Positions 1 through 12,322 are shown, counted from the first letter of the stretch. The stretch: 64,000 nucleotides of DNA from Lomentospora prolificans (GCA_029532625.1 JARFXM010000004.1:868001-932000), one strand, 5' to 3'. Notes: generated by a model not told the origin, from the letters alone. Numbers and translations are program-made.

Positions 1-856
1 AATCTCAATATATGCAACCAATCAATTCTGTCGCAGTCCAATAGGTAGGCGCTAACCGAAAAAGAAAAAAAAAAGAAAAAAAAAAGAGGAAGATGTAAGT
101 GAAGTCGGGGATCCATGAGCAACTAGAGGACCAAACCCAAACAAAGCAAAGGTTTGAAGAGACACAAGAGGCGTCGAAGCCGACAACTCTAAACGAACTG
201 CGCCAAGACACACAGGTTGAAATTAATCGCCTGCAACCATCTTGCATACTCGAGCCGATTCCCCTTTTCTCTTTCTGCAGGCACAAGGAGATGGGAGACC
301 CGTGCTTCTGCAGGAACGAGACAACTTTGTCTTTCGGCGTCTTCGGGTCCCGTCCTCTCCCTCGTCGGTCTAAGAAGTAAATTCAGCCTCTGAGGATTAA
401 AAATGTGGTAAAACAAAGAGCAAAAGAGAAGGGGGAAAAAATGGATGTTACATGGCAGAGTCTCCAACTTCTATCGAGCCCACGCGCGCTTCGAATATGC
501 CCTGAAGCGTGGCATTTTAACTCAAACCCACTCAGTGGGATTGTACCAGATGCGCTAGCCAGCTTCGTGGATAATATTAATGGATATTTGTCGTCGCCAG
601 GCTGGCTATCAGTTGCTGTAATCTCCACTTTTGTTCAGACGGAGAGGGTCGAAGAAGAATTGGCAAGGAAGCATCCCCAGCTTATGAGCTTGCTTACCCT
701 AATCTCGATTGCTTGCAGGGTAGTATTTAAGGGTGTATCCACTGGTCTCGGCCAGCGCAACTAATGTTTGGCAGCCCAGGGTGCCCTGTGAAGTGAGGCT
801 TGGGATATGAGAGGTAATCTTGACCTTGTGATGCGCGCCTTTACTCTATATGATCT

Positions 857-888
<32 letters not shown>

Positions 889-3800
889 CTTTTTTTTCTT
901 TTTTTTTTTTTTGTTTCCCTGCCAGGAGAAGACGAACTAAAAAATAAAAGAAAAAGTTCTGCTCGGAGGACACCCTTCCTAAAAATTTGTGATGCTACCG
1001 TAGCCCGTCGTAGTTCCGCAAACTTTCGCATCAAAGAGCCCCTTGGTCACGGCAAACCCACCCAAAAGAGTCTAGAATCCCAGGGGGATTCATCTCAAGC
1101 TTTCCAAAGCATCGGACATAGCGAGTAATACAACCCGAGGACAAATGAATTGCGTCAAGTCTTGAGGCATATTCTCCTCCGGAACTGGTCATGAAGATCC
1201 CGATAGAGGTCCGAAAACGCCATTGCTTCCGCTAATATACTCTCAAGTATGAGTGTAGGAGGCGAAACAAGCTGGGAGCTTGGACGGGTCAACTTTGACA
1301 GCTCAAACAATGGTGCCCATCTACTTCGTGCACCTGAAATGGGATCTTGGCCAGCGACATAGTGCACGGCGCTTTGAAGAGGTCACGGATCCGTATTTGG
1401 CACAGCGAAACGAGCGCTGGACGCGGATCGTCCTGTACGAATCGAGCATAGAGCCCACGACCGCCTCGCGCTAGGTGGGTTCTAAATAACTAGCGCTTGC
1501 AAATTCTAAGAAGCCTGGCAAAGGAGCGAGCGGAGCCCGCCCTCCACCCGCTAAGGGCACAAAGTCAAAGTGAAATTGGCCATACGGAAGACTCGTAATA
1601 GTCGGCGGGTTTGCTCCCTGGGAAATGCTCGTCGCGCGAGACGTAGCATCTCCCGGCAGACAGGGTCAAGCGCCAAAGTCTAACGCCTCTGCGAGCCCTG
1701 CGTGGTTGGTATTCGCCAGCTAAGGTGGCCCAGTCGCGCAACGGGTCCTTTTTATGTTGGTGCGTGTTAGTGGTGAACTCTAAAAATCTTTCAGGTTCAT
1801 CATCGCCGGCGATGTTCGACGGCCTTCTCCGACCCCCGTTTCTTGCCCGGTGAGAAAGGTGCCTTCATGGTTAGATCCTAAGCGGGTAAAATAAACTCCG
1901 TAGAAACCCTGTTTGAAGCATGGTCAACCCCTTTCCAGGCACGCAAAGAGCCTTACCGTCATCATAGCTGGCATAATACCAGTAAAGCGGATTAAGCTCT
2001 CGGAACCGTTGGACGAATCGACTGTCATCACAGAATCCGCCGAAAGCGATCCAGAACGGAGTCCAAAAGGCCAAACCAAACAGTTCCATTCCGAATTCAG
2101 CCGAAGCCACTCAAGAAGAGAGTCCTCCAAGTAGACTCGCCCAGCGAGACGAGGCGAAGTGGGCAGCTGAGATACGTCGATGCGTGATCTGAGGGCAACA
2201 TAGGAACGAGCTTCTGCGCCTGTCCGTCTAGCACAGATCACCAATAGGGCCCGTCAATCGCTTTCTCCATCCGAGACAAGGGCATTCCCCTTTCAAGCTC
2301 AAGGTCGCAATATTACTTTCCAACTAACAAGCCAAGTCCCTATTCTAGAAAGCGCTCCAGGCTGCTTAAGACGGATCCAATCTCGAAATACGGCGAACAT
2401 TGTTATCCGTGAGATGAGAATAGCACACGAGGGTGATTGCCAATGTTAGCTCTTCTTAATACCTTTTTAAGTTTTCTGGTCGACTTCCTTGAATGGCTTA
2501 TTTCAGCCTAGGTTCTCTGGTCCAGTGGATCCCGCCCTGCAGGCGACTCCTAACTAGGGTCCTAGTTCGCCCAATATTTCCCCATGGGAACACTGAGGTA
2601 CTGGAGATCGAGAGGATCAGTTTATGATATAATAGTCAATACCCGTCCCTTGTCGAGTCCGCTGGCTACTTTAGTAATCTTGCAACCTGGCTCGAGGTTG
2701 CGGATAGCAATTACTCGTATGCCAAGTCTGATCGTTCTATCCTATCCGTGGCAATCAAAGACTCAAAAGATCACTGGGGAAACCAGGGCGTCTTGGGTGG
2801 ATCGGACGCCGTCATTAGGAGAGCTCGTCACTCATATCGGACTGATCCAGTCCTGGGGGTCTTTCCTGGCAACAGGATTGCGGCAGCCTAGATGCAACAG
2901 GCTTCAGGTAGATGAGGTATCATGTCTAAGGACCCTCCACTGGCTGCATGGTGGATATTAAACTGTCCTACACCTGTAAATCAGGAGTTACATAGCCCGA
3001 GTAATACTGCCAGCATCCAGTGGTGGGGCCTATGGACCTTCCACTCTCGCCGCTGTGGTACGATGTGCGAGGTGGGTGTGTGTGGCGGCCGAATTGTGCC
3101 AGACAGCCGAGTCCCTGTCTCCTTGAGTGTTTGTAGGCAGGTGATCCTGGAAGTGGTGGGTGTAGAGGGTATCTTATACCCTCCAGGCCGATATTGATCG
3201 CTGGTCACGTAGCAGTTGGTCCATCTAAATCGTATTCGGACGAGTATGCGGCGGATATCATAACAAGCTTCAGTAAACGTCCACTATTCGAATAAGGGAG
3301 TGATGAAAGTTCATCTCTGCTTCTACCGACCAGATCTGCTTCAAGAATATTCGTTTCTCGAAGGCCCAGACAGTGCAATGAAACAGTCACGCAGGCGCAA
3401 TAAATATATGAAGAATGGGAAGACAATCAAGGTTACTTTTTTTTTTCTTTTGGGGAAGGGAGTTGGGAGACGAATTGCGTCTTGCCCGCGACTGGATCTA
3501 CTTGTCAGCCAGCAGGAAGGGGCAAGGTGTCAATTTGTCCGCTTCTGGTAGTAGACGTAAGGAACACCTGGCTGGATGTTCCATGACCATAATATATTTT
3601 CTTCCGCCTTGGGAGGGACACCACCTTGGTCGTTAATGCCGAGGACGTATTAGAGGGCGGCCCAAAAAGAAAAAGAAAATGACGAAAAGGTTGGATTACA
3701 GCGCTCAAGGATTGTCGTCCTGAAAATGAGGAATCAATTCGGAGCACTAACAACTAATAGCCGGCTGGAGGAGACAGGACTGGTCCACTACAACGTGTGG

Positions 3801-4150
3801 GTACTGTCGAGTCTTCAAATCTCAGTCGAGACATGCAGGGTGGCTGAAAGCGGCTAGGACCGACTGGGGAACACGTTCGCATGCCTATCCACTCAGTGCT
3901 GCACTATTTCCCACATACCCACTGGGTCTGGCAAGGGCACTTCCTCTTCTGTCTCTTCGTCCACCCATTGGCCAGATCCCTGGCAAGTCACAAGCAGGTC
4001 CCGCATCAGCACCGCTCAGGCTCCTGCCTCCATTTGATCTCTAGTGGAGTCGACATCGGGCACAGTCAGTTGTACAGAGTAGTCGTAGGCGTGGTTACAG
4101 TCGCCCCAGTGTTAGAACCCTTGTCCGGTTTCCTGTCCGGCGTGGCTTCC
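1..4150. other. Gene-poor region, no supported gene
   Basis: Open frames here are short, overlap on both strands and show no family motif, so I call no gene. The one distinctive element is the long T tract at 860-912. The last kilobase grades into the pyrimidine-rich leader of the downstream Ras-GAP gene. A non-coding RNA or an unrecognised fast-evolving gene cannot be excluded. Confidence 0.5.
860..912. repeat. Poly-T tract with two C interruptions
   Basis: A run of 53 bases is almost entirely T, broken by a C at about 889 and 898. It is the longest homopolymer-like tract in the window. Such tracts are common in fungal intergenic DNA and can exclude nucleosomes. Length may be inexact because sequencing slips on such runs. 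Confidence 0.9.
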
Positions 4151-5254
4151 CGGGGACGAATGCGCTGAACTAGGTTGTTGTTTTCCTTCCGTCCCCGCAT
4201 CGCTCAATGCTCTAATTCACCTCCCAACTTACCACCTGCTTTCACTCCATCCCAATTCACCTCCCAACACCGAACCTTCTCCATACAAACTCTCCTGCTT
4301 CCCACCTCACCCCTCGCATCTGGATGCCATGTCCATCCCGATACTTCCGCAACTGCATCTCGACCGCTGACCCCTCAATCGTCCCATGCCGTGACCACTG
4401 TCAAATCCTCGTCACGTAGTCGGCGGATCTATCGCATTGGCACATTCCCCATTTGAACGAACTCGCTCGGAGATGGATATTTTCGACAACATTCACTTCA
4501 CCTCTTTCATCCTGCGACGCTGACACCGTACTCCGCAAGACGAAGTCGTTATACTGCGACATACTATTCCTATTTTTACAACGCCCGTTAAGCTGTTCCG
4601 ATTTCATCCCAGTCGACTGTTGTCACCAATCGCTTGTCCGTTCCCTTAAACAGTTCCTCAACGTTTCCGAACCCCGACCTCCTCTCGTCTGATTCCCTTT
4701 GGCCCGAGTTGCCTTTCCCCGAACCATCGACGAATCCTACGTCGCGCTCTCGTGTCACGCCATTTGCTATTGCTCTCCTACCGACAGCATTCCAAGCACT
4801 TGCCCCTTGCTGCGATGAGCCCGGTCCGGTATAGCATCGGGTGATAACTTCTGAGCTACTACTTGCGAATCGATACGTCGCGGTCATCCCGGGGCCGATT
4901 CTACTCTTGCTCGTCGTGAACCGCGAGTCATTGCTCACTGTGTCAGTGGTTCGCAAATTCTCGTAATTCGGCTGGAAATTGTGAGCGGGCGTTCCGAGTA
5001 TTGGTGGTCACTTCTTTTCACCCGTCATATCGTGCGCAATTGGGATACATCGTCCCATACACCTGGAAAAGAGAAGAAAAGAAAAAAGAAAGAAAGAAGA
5101 AGAAGAAGAAGAAACCCGAATCTCTCCCAAATTTAGTACGTCGTAGGTCAAAGCATCTACTTCGACAAGGCCCCCGTCTCGCCGCACCCCAATCGCACGT
5201 TCCAACCCTCCTCTGGAAGCCTCGCCGAAAGCACCTCGATGTGGGTCGAAGCGG
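4151..5254 (+). promoter_or_regulatory. Pyrimidine-rich upstream region and probable leader of the Ras-GAP gene
   Basis: This stretch is rich in C and T, typical of fungal promoters and 5' leaders. It contains several upstream ATGs with short frames, for example 4175-4456 and 4634-4834, and a GAA-type microsatellite at about 5088-5113. No TATA box or transcription start can be fixed from sequence alone. If transcribed, the upstream frames could lower translation of the main reading frame. Confidence 0.4.
5088..5113. repeat. GAA/AGA microsatellite
   Basis: A purine-only run of GAAA and GAA units lies about 140 bases before the Ras-GAP start codon, inside its probable leader. Confidence 0.85.
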
Positions 5255-8200
5255 ATGCGGTCGGACAATGGGATGAACATGCTACCTATGGGAATCGATG
5301 GACGACTTACCCGCAACCCTGCTCAGGGATCACAAGACTCTGCAGTTCTCGATTGGTCGCTCCCTCCGGTTCCGCATTCTGACACCCAATCACCTCAATC
5401 GCCCCAATCGCGACCCATGGAAAAGCCCAGGACATCTGCCACCAGCTTGAGGTCGACCTTTAACAGGTCGACAGCTGGAGCTGCCCAGTCCACCATTAGG
5501 GCAGTGACGCCTGAACCCGTGGAATATGCGACCTCCGATGCACCATTAGCAGCCACCGCCACTATCACAACCGCACTCGGCACCCACCTTCCTCAGCACC
5601 ACCCTTCCTCTACCGCTTCCGATGCCCCCTTTCCCGGTTCCGTCTCAAGTCCCGGCGCTACCGGTTCCGGCGTCATAATTCATAGGCCGCGCCCCGGACT
5701 TTCCACCCACTCCCCGCAGGCCTCGCCGAGGTCCATCCCTGGAGGCCCGGCTAGGCGTCAAGGCATGGTCTTCAACGATGCCTTCGATGGGTCCGAGGAG
5801 ACTAATACAACGGCCGCCAGCGCCGTCACCCTTTCCTCTAGCCCGTCGCCCCCGCGGCTTCCCCCCAGGCAGAGGACATACACCATGGAAGCAGGAAGCG
5901 TCAGGCAGCCGTCTGCCGCTTCTTTGAGTGCCCCTGATAGTCGTAGGAGGATCGGCTCTTTTTCTTCGGCCGGCTCACAGCACGTGGACGACTTGCGAAA
6001 TCCACCCCCGCCTCTAGAATCCCTTGGCTTTCCCTCTATTATGCCAAACCGCCATCAATCAGACGTAGACCAATCGCCTAAGGTGCAGCTCAAGGACAAG
6101 AAGCTGTCCGCCCGGAGACTCATCAAGCGCCAATCGTCCCGACCCACGTCACCCCTAATCTCTCCACCTCCTTCTGTCGACTCGCTGCCGCTCCCCATAC
6201 CTACCGAAGATGCCAACAAAATATTGTTGCTGATGAAGAACTTATGTGGGCGTATGAGGGGCGATGTCGAGTACCAACTGGAAGTCTCGGCGCCATGGCA
6301 GTCGGGCATGGCCTACATTGAGGAAGAAAAAGGAAGCTTAATGCTAGACTCAGGCCACGATGGTCCCTTCCATGTGCCCCTCATCAGCGACCTCCGGGGT
6401 TGTAGGGTTGTCCCCCTTGATTCCCAGGAAAAGGGAAAATATGACTGCCTAGAAATCATTGCCACACCCGCTGTCGACCTCATCATCAAGCCTTCTGCGC
6501 ACGAGGAGATGGACCTGTGGCTGGCTGCTCTACTTTGCTGGCAGCAGCTAAGACCTGTGGGTGGGCTCCCGACCAATAGCAAGCCCACAAGCCCTGCCAA
6601 TCCCTCGCGGCCCGAACTTCGGCGACGCACTTCGTCAAATGGTCCCGGGAAAGGGACCAGTATCATCAAGGTCGGAAAAGTTATGCTTTGGGATAAAGGC
6701 CTGGCCACATCCCCTCGCGCTATCGTAAAGCGGCCGTCTACGAGGGACCTAAGATCACCCGCCACTTCTTGGAGGAGAGTATCATGTATCCTGCAAGACA
6801 ACGGAGAATTGAAGCTCCTAACAGAGACGGACAGCTCGATTCTCTCTGTTATAGAGTTATCCCAACTATCTCGCTGTGCGATCCAAAAATTGGATCGCAC
6901 AGTCCTGGATGAAGAATACTGCGTTGCCATTTTTCCCATTTACTCACCCTCATCCACTCAGCTTTCAATCTTCCGACCCGTCTACGTTGCCCTCGACACA
7001 AGGGTGCACTTTGAGGTCTGGTTCGTCCTCCTTCGTGCTTTTGCAGTTCCAGACATCTACCGGCTCGATCCCGCCAGTAGGGATGGTGTATCTGAGGTTT
7101 TGGATCTCAAGTCAGATGACCTTGATGGTGTCTTCCGCATCGAAAAGTCGCTTAGTCTCCGCGTGACCGAGGCTAAAATACGCCCAAAGCCGAGCCTTTC
7201 GGATTTAGGCCCATTGCAGAGGATAGATTCCCACGAGAATCTAGTTGGCAACTATCTAGCTGAGGTCATCCTTGATGGCGAAGTCCGAGCTCGTACGACA
7301 ACCAAGACGCAAACGAAGAATCCGTTCTGGAGGGAGGATTGTGAATTTTACGATTTGCCGCCTAGCTTCCCCTACTTGTCAGTCATCCTAAAGAGAGTTG
7401 AAGGCAACATGGAGAGTGTGACGCACCAGCTACAAGCATCGCTCGGCCTTCCCAGGACGGGAAATCTGACTGAAGTTGTTTGTGGCGCGGTTGACCTGCC
7501 AGTAGAGGAGCTGGAGCGCGGCAAGGACCATGAGGAGTGGTTGCAGATCCTCGACGACAGGCAACAGAATATCGGCACCATGTTTGTCAAGATTCACCAC
7601 GAAGAGCTCGTTGTGCTTCTCTCGAAGGAGTATCAGCCGCTCTCGGAGCTCCTTCACCGTTTCCCATCGGGCCTCACCTCTCAAATTGCTGAAGTCATGC
7701 CACATAGCCTCCGACGATTGTCGGAATTATTTCTCAACATCTTTCAGGTCTCGGGTATGGCGAGTGAATGGCTCATGGCCCTCGTCGAGGACGAAATCGA
7801 CGGTATCGGCAATCAGGCACCAATCAAGACATACCGCTTTAGCAAGCGGTTACGATCGAGCGAGTCACTCGATTCGGCCAGCGATCGTGAGCAGATTGTG
7901 CGTGACATGAGCAGGTCACTGACGGGCGAGGCAAACTTGTTATTCCGTGGCAATTCTCTCCTCACTCAATCCCTCGAGTTTCACATGCGCCGCCTCGGCA
8001 AGGAGTATCTGGAAGATGTATTGCTGGACAAGATATTCGAAATAAACGAAATCAATCCCAGCTGCGAGGTGGATCCTAGCAGGCTCCAAGATGGCGACAA
8101 CTTGCAACACAACTGGACACAGCTCATCCAGCTGACAACCGAGGTGTGGGATTGTATTGCGGCGTCAACCAACCGGCTACCCCCAGAACTAAGACACATT

Positions 8201-9373
8201 CTCAAGTATATCCGTGCCGTAGCGGAAGACCGTTATGGTGATTTTCTCCGAACCGTTTCCTACACGAGTGTCTCGGGGTTTCTGTTCTTGCGTTTCATAT
8301 GCCCAGCTATTCTCAGCCCGAAGCTCTTCGGACTGCTACGAGATCACCCACGCCCTAGGGCACAGCGCACACTGACCCTTATCGCGAAAGCGCTCCAGGC
8401 TCTATCTAACCTCACAACGTTTGGTCAAAAAGAGAGTTGGATGGAGCCGATGAACAAGTTCCTCGGCTCACATCGCCAGGCGGTCAAGGAGTTTATCGAT
8501 CACATCTGCTCTATACCCGCTGAGCGTAGTACCAATCCCGTGCCCGCGTCATACTCTACACCCATCACGATACAGGGCCGCCTCTCATCGATCTCTCGTG
8601 AGGGCTTCCCATCACTACCTTACCTCATTGACCAGTCCCGGAACTTCGCAGGATTGGTCAGACTTTGGGTTGATGCCAATCCCCTGGCTCACCACTCGGC
8701 GAGAGCCGCTAGGTCGCATACCAATCTGTCACCTACCTCCGTCGACGCTCAGTCTGTTCCTGATGGAGATCTGCTCATCTTCAATGACATCTGTCACGAT
8801 CTGCAAAAGCGCTCCGATGAGTGTTTTGCTCGCGTTGAATCGATACGAGGCAAGGATGCGGGGGCGCAATCGATATCCGCCTCCGCGACTGCCCTTGCCG
8901 CCGCGACCGCCACTTCAGCCATGATAACTACGGACGAGCTAGTTGAGTCTCTTGAGCATACAACACTTATGGAGAACGCCGTGAAAGCCTCTTTTGCGAC
9001 GCAAGGCTCTTCTTCTTCCGGTGGCAATATAGAGGCCGCCTCGGCGGTCTTTTCGTCCTCGGTATCCTCATCGCACTGGGAGCACTCCGAGGCGGCAGGA
9101 ATCGGTAGTTGGGGGCTTGGAGGCAACGTGAGCAACTTGAGACCGCCTGGTTCGTCCGGTAGCGACGTTATTGACCCGCGCGAGCGGAGAGGGCGCTCGA
9201 CAAGGCAGGCTTCGGCCGTGTCGGAAGCAGGGACGGGCACCTTGAGGTCAAGCCGGAATGGGCGTGTTACAAGGGGCATATTGTCCGGGATCATGAGGAT
9301 GGGACGGAGCGACTCTCCAGACTCGGCTCCCGGAGGCTCCAGCGGATCTAAGCTTTCCAAGGAGAGGCCGTAG
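5255..9373 (+). CDS. BUD2: Ras-family GTPase-activating protein (PH-like, C2 and RasGAP domains), BUD2/CLA2-like
   Basis: A single uninterrupted exon encodes 1372 residues. The first 330 are low-complexity, rich in Ser and Pro. A PH-like region follows at about 470-610, then a C2-like domain at about 660-740 with the stretch KNPFWREDCEF. The catalytic RasGAP domain spans about 850-1130. It has LFRGNS near residue 895, whose Arg is the expected arginine finger, and the family signature FLFLRFICPAILSPKLFG near 1008-1025. The tail is Ser- and Gly-rich. RasGAPs speed GTP hydrolysis on Ras-type GTPases; the C2 plus RasGAP order resembles yeast Bud2, which acts on Rsr1/Bud1 in polarity. The Bud2 assignment rather than another RasGAP is inference. 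The start is the first ATG of the frame; another in-frame ATG lies at 5273. The gene converges on the cyclophilin gene. Confidence 0.88.
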   Translation: MRSDNGMNMLPMGIDGRLTRNPAQGSQDSAVLDWSLPPVPHSDTQSPQSPQSRPMEKPRTSATSLRSTFNRSTAGAAQSTIRAVTPEPVEYATSDAPLAATATITTALGTHLPQHHPSSTASDAPFPGSVSSPGATGSGVIIHRPRPGLSTHSPQASPRSIPGGPARRQGMVFNDAFDGSEETNTTAASAVTLSSSPSPPRLPPRQRTYTMEAGSVRQPSAASLSAPDSRRRIGSFSSAGSQHVDDLRNPPPPLESLGFPSIMPNRHQSDVDQSPKVQLKDKKLSARRLIKRQSSRPTSPLISPPPSVDSLPLPIPTEDANKILLLMKNLCGRMRGDVEYQLEVSAPWQSGMAYIEEEKGSLMLDSGHDGPFHVPLISDLRGCRVVPLDSQEKGKYDCLEIIATPAVDLIIKPSAHEEMDLWLAALLCWQQLRPVGGLPTNSKPTSPANPSRPELRRRTSSNGPGKGTSIIKVGKVMLWDKGLATSPRAIVKRPSTRDLRSPATSWRRVSCILQDNGELKLLTETDSSILSVIELSQLSRCAIQKLDRTVLDEEYCVAIFPIYSPSSTQLSIFRPVYVALDTRVHFEVWFVLLRAFAVPDIYRLDPASRDGVSEVLDLKSDDLDGVFRIEKSLSLRVTEAKIRPKPSLSDLGPLQRIDSHENLVGNYLAEVILDGEVRARTTTKTQTKNPFWREDCEFYDLPPSFPYLSVILKRVEGNMESVTHQLQASLGLPRTGNLTEVVCGAVDLPVEELERGKDHEEWLQILDDRQQNIGTMFVKIHHEELVVLLSKEYQPLSELLHRFPSGLTSQIAEVMPHSLRRLSELFLNIFQVSGMASEWLMALVEDEIDGIGNQAPIKTYRFSKRLRSSESLDSASDREQIVRDMSRSLTGEANLLFRGNSLLTQSLEFHMRRLGKEYLEDVLLDKIFEINEINPSCEVDPSRLQDGDNLQHNWTQLIQLTTEVWDCIAASTNRLPPELRHILKYIRAVAEDRYGDFLRTVSYTSVSGFLFLRFICPAILSPKLFGLLRDHPRPRAQRTLTLIAKALQALSNLTTFGQKESWMEPMNKFLGSHRQAVKEFIDHICSIPAERSTNPVPASYSTPITIQGRLSSISREGFPSLPYLIDQSRNFAGLVRLWVDANPLAHHSARAARSHTNLSPTSVDAQSVPDGDLLIFNDICHDLQKRSDECFARVESIRGKDAGAQSISASATALAAATATSAMITTDELVESLEHTTLMENAVKASFATQGSSSSGGNIEAASAVFSSSVSSSHWEHSEAAGIGSWGLGGNVSNLRPPGSSGSDVIDPRERRGRSTRQASAVSEAGTGTLRSSRNGRVTRGILSGIMRMGRSDSPDSAPGGSSGSKLSKERP

Positions 9374-10173
9374 TCATTTCTACCCTCACGTCTTCTTCTT
9401 TCTTTCTTCAACTCGATTTGTTTTGTTCTTGTGTCTTTCGGAGGCAATTTTTGACGACATAGATTGCGCGGTTTGGGCGGCTAGTTTTTTCGATTGCGAG
9501 TTGAAACTAATGCCGATACCTATCTGCGATTCCCTGTAGTAATGTGGGTGAGAAATCTAGGCAATTGAGGTACTCTTTTTTCTTCCTCCTTTTTGATTTT
9601 TGCTCTTGGTTTTCTTCGCTTAATAACGAGCTTTTTGAGTTTTGGCCACGATGATCTTGGTAGCCGAGATAGAAGAGATGTACGTTAGTGGGATCACAGT
9701 CCGGATTGATGATGTAGGATGTAGGATTTTGGGTACAATGATTGAATGTGAAGTACCACTCCTGCTGGAATAGGTTTCCTTTCCCATTCTTCTTTCCTGC
9801 TCTTTTTCTCCTTCTCTTGATCTTGATCTTCGGATGCGAGGTTCGTGACGGGCACCGTAGCTAGTGAACACCCTGATTCTATTGGGCCATTGGAAGTGCT
9901 AGATATAGGAACTCGGAACAGCACAGGCTCAACCCGGGACAAGGCATGATTTGTTATGGACACATCCTATAGGAAAACACGGTCTTCTTACTCAATGCAT
10001 TCGTTTCTTTATTCTTGCTATCTTGCTATCTCGCGATATCGCATGTAATCAGTAGTAGTCATGGACTCTTTTTCTTCGTTTTAAAAGGGAAGGGCTCTAT
10101 AAACAGTCGTTTCCTACCCTCGCCGCCCCTTCTCTTACTCCGCTCTCCCCCGACAGACCCCTGCGCTCCTTTC
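9374..10173. other. Convergent intergenic region
   Basis: These 800 bases separate the stop codons of the Ras-GAP (+) and cyclophilin (-) genes and should hold both 3' ends. The sequence is T-rich after 9400 and after 9560. No conserved gene is visible. Confidence 0.5.
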
Positions 10174-11355
10174 TTAGTCAGTAAAGAATTTCTTGTACGC
10201 AGCATTCAGCTTCTTATCCTTCTCGTCACTCTTCTTCTTGAGCGCGGTGTACTCCTTGGCGACGCCAGCATCCTTAGGCGAGAGCTTATAGGCCTCGGCT
10301 AGGTCCTTAAGCGCGTTCTCCTCGTCCTTGAGATTCAAGTAGGCGACGCCCCTCCTATAGAGGGCCTTGGTCCTATCGGCGACCGTGATTACACCGTGAG
10401 GGTCACGCATGTTGAGAGCTCCGCTAGCGGAGGCGACGACGTCGGACCAGGCGGAGAGCTTGATCTGGACGAAAGCCGAGTTGTTGTTGAGGGCAAAGCG
10501 GAGCTTGTCCAGCTCCTGCTTGGTGGAGTCGGACTCTTTGGAGAGATCGGGGTCCTCGTTGAGATATCGAAGACCCTTTTCGTACTTATCGATAGCGGTC
10601 TGGAGATCACCTTCTTTGAGGGCGGCGTTGCCGTAAGCCTTGCAGTCGGTAGCGATTTTGAGGATCTCGGCAGGGGGAGGAGAGTCGTCGAGGTCATCAG
10701 GGAAGTCTTGGTATTTGTCGCCGAACCGGTCGGCAGGCCCTGCTTCATCGAGGGCGGCGTACTCTTCCTCCGAGAGCTCGCCGCAGTCGGCAATGACGAC
10801 AGCCTTGTCGGGGCGGTCATCAGAGTTTGTTCGGAGGTTCTCAACCTTACGGACAATGGACTTTCCCTTGAGAACTTCGCCAAAGACGACATGCTTGCCG
10901 TCAAGGTGAGGGGTAGGAACGGTCGTGATGAAGAACTGGGAACCATTGGTGCCTGTTATTGTATTAGCTGAGGATCAATGTACCGACCTATAGTCCTCGC
11001 TACGTAGAGGAGACCTACCAGGTCCAGCATTGGCCATGGAGAGGAGGAAGGGACGGTCGTGCTTCTTGTCAAAGTTCTCGTCGGCAAACTTCTCGCCGTA
11101 GATGGACTCGCCGCCGGTGCCGTTGCCCTGGGTGAAGTCGCCGCCCTGAATCATGAAGCTCTTGATAATGCGGTGGAAGCCGGAGCCCTTGTAGTGGAGG
11201 GGCTTCCCTGCCTTGCCGACGCCCTTCTCGCCGGTGCAGAGCGCGCGGAAGTTCTCGGCAGTCTTGGGAGTGGTGTCAGTGTAAAGCTTCATGACAATGC
11301 GACCGGCGCGGCGGTCGCCGATGGTGATGTCGAAGAAGACATAGGTATTAGCCAT
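10174..11355 (-). CDS. cpr6: Cyclophilin-40-type peptidyl-prolyl isomerase with TPR domain (Cpr6/CypD family)
   Basis: Two exons, 11019-11355 and 10952-10174, join through a 66-nt intron (10953-11018, GTAGGT..ACAG) and give 371 residues. The first ~170 form a cyclophilin domain with motifs GFHRIIKSFMIQGGDFT, NAGPGTNGSQFFIT and LDGKHVVFGEV, which hold the expected catalytic Arg and Phe. The intron splits the Gly codon between NAGPG and TNGSQFF. The C-terminal half is a TPR region, with LYRRGVAYLNLKDEENALKD in the last repeat, as in Cyp40 proteins that bind Hsp90 through TPR repeats. Length matches the family (about 370). The role in Hsp90 co-chaperoning is family knowledge. The start is the ATG opening MANTYVFFDI, typical for the family. 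Confidence 0.95.
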
Positions 11356-12322
11356 TTTGTCGATTGTGAGTATGATTTGGCGGTGATCTGTGTGTGTAGT
11401 AGGATGAGAAGGCTACGTGCGAAGGTGGGGGGAGGGGTAAAGAAAGAGCAGAGCTCGAAAAGTCCAGAAGGGGTAGAGGAAGAGATTTGGGAAGCCAATT
11501 GAGATTTTGGGGTTGCAATTGGGAAGAAGAGGATAGCTGTCTAGTGGCTGGGAGCTACGATATAAGTTGGGGTGGGAAGATCTCTTATTCTCCACAGGCT
11601 GTGGGAGGAGGTATTCTGCAGAATGCCGTGGAATGCGAATCACAGCACAAGGCCTAGACCACTAGAGGTATGTTTGGAATTTTTGGGCGGTGCAAGTTTG
11701 GCCAGCGGGGCTCTGTGTTTTTTCCCTTGGGACCGCACTTTCTTTCACATGGAAGCTTCTAGCTTTCTGGGTGAGACAAACAGCACAGCACGGGCAGCTG
11801 TGGGTAGGAGCAGCATGGCCACAGCTGGCCTGGCTCCCGCCTGCATGGAGCACAGCACAACTGGGGAAGGGCGAATGGTGGGCCTTGCCTGAATGGAGAA
11901 GGCACCTCCCCACCATAACTTTTGGCTGGGGCTGTCCAGCAAGTGTGTAATATTACCACAAGACAAGAGCAGCGCTCGGCGAATCCGCTCTGGATGCAAA
12001 GGAGGGGATGCGGGGCTGCCAGATCCTGGTCTGGTCTGGTCTGGCCAGGGCCTTTCTCCCGCTCGGATGTCCAAGGCATGAGTTGCAGCAACGGAAGCTA
12101 GCTGAATGCGACCACGAGAGCTGCGTGTGTCCCAGCGGGGTGTTTAGCTTTGTATCTTGTTTCACTCGGGATTATTTTCGTGTGATTCTATTCTAAATTT
12201 CTTGAAAGGCTTAGGAAAGATTCACCGGAACAACCATTGATGCACAGATACCGCAGCTAGCCACAACAGCGCCTATGGATAAGCCAGCAAGATGGAGGAG
12301 GCCAGTACATATGACAACCCCT
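11356..12322 (-). promoter_or_regulatory. Upstream region of the cyclophilin-40 gene
   Basis: About 970 bases upstream of the cyclophilin start have no supported gene. A heat-shock-element-like string lies at 11752-11767 (GAA, two bases, TTC, then an imperfect third unit), about 400 bases from the start codon. Near 12024 is a short run of CTGGT units. Overlapping frames on both strands at 11690-12196 look like chance. Confidence 0.35.

Noticed and set aside
1871..2244. Hydrophobic minus-strand frame considered as a transporter fragment
   Set aside because: Only one hydrophobic stretch, no family motif, and competing open frames on both strands.
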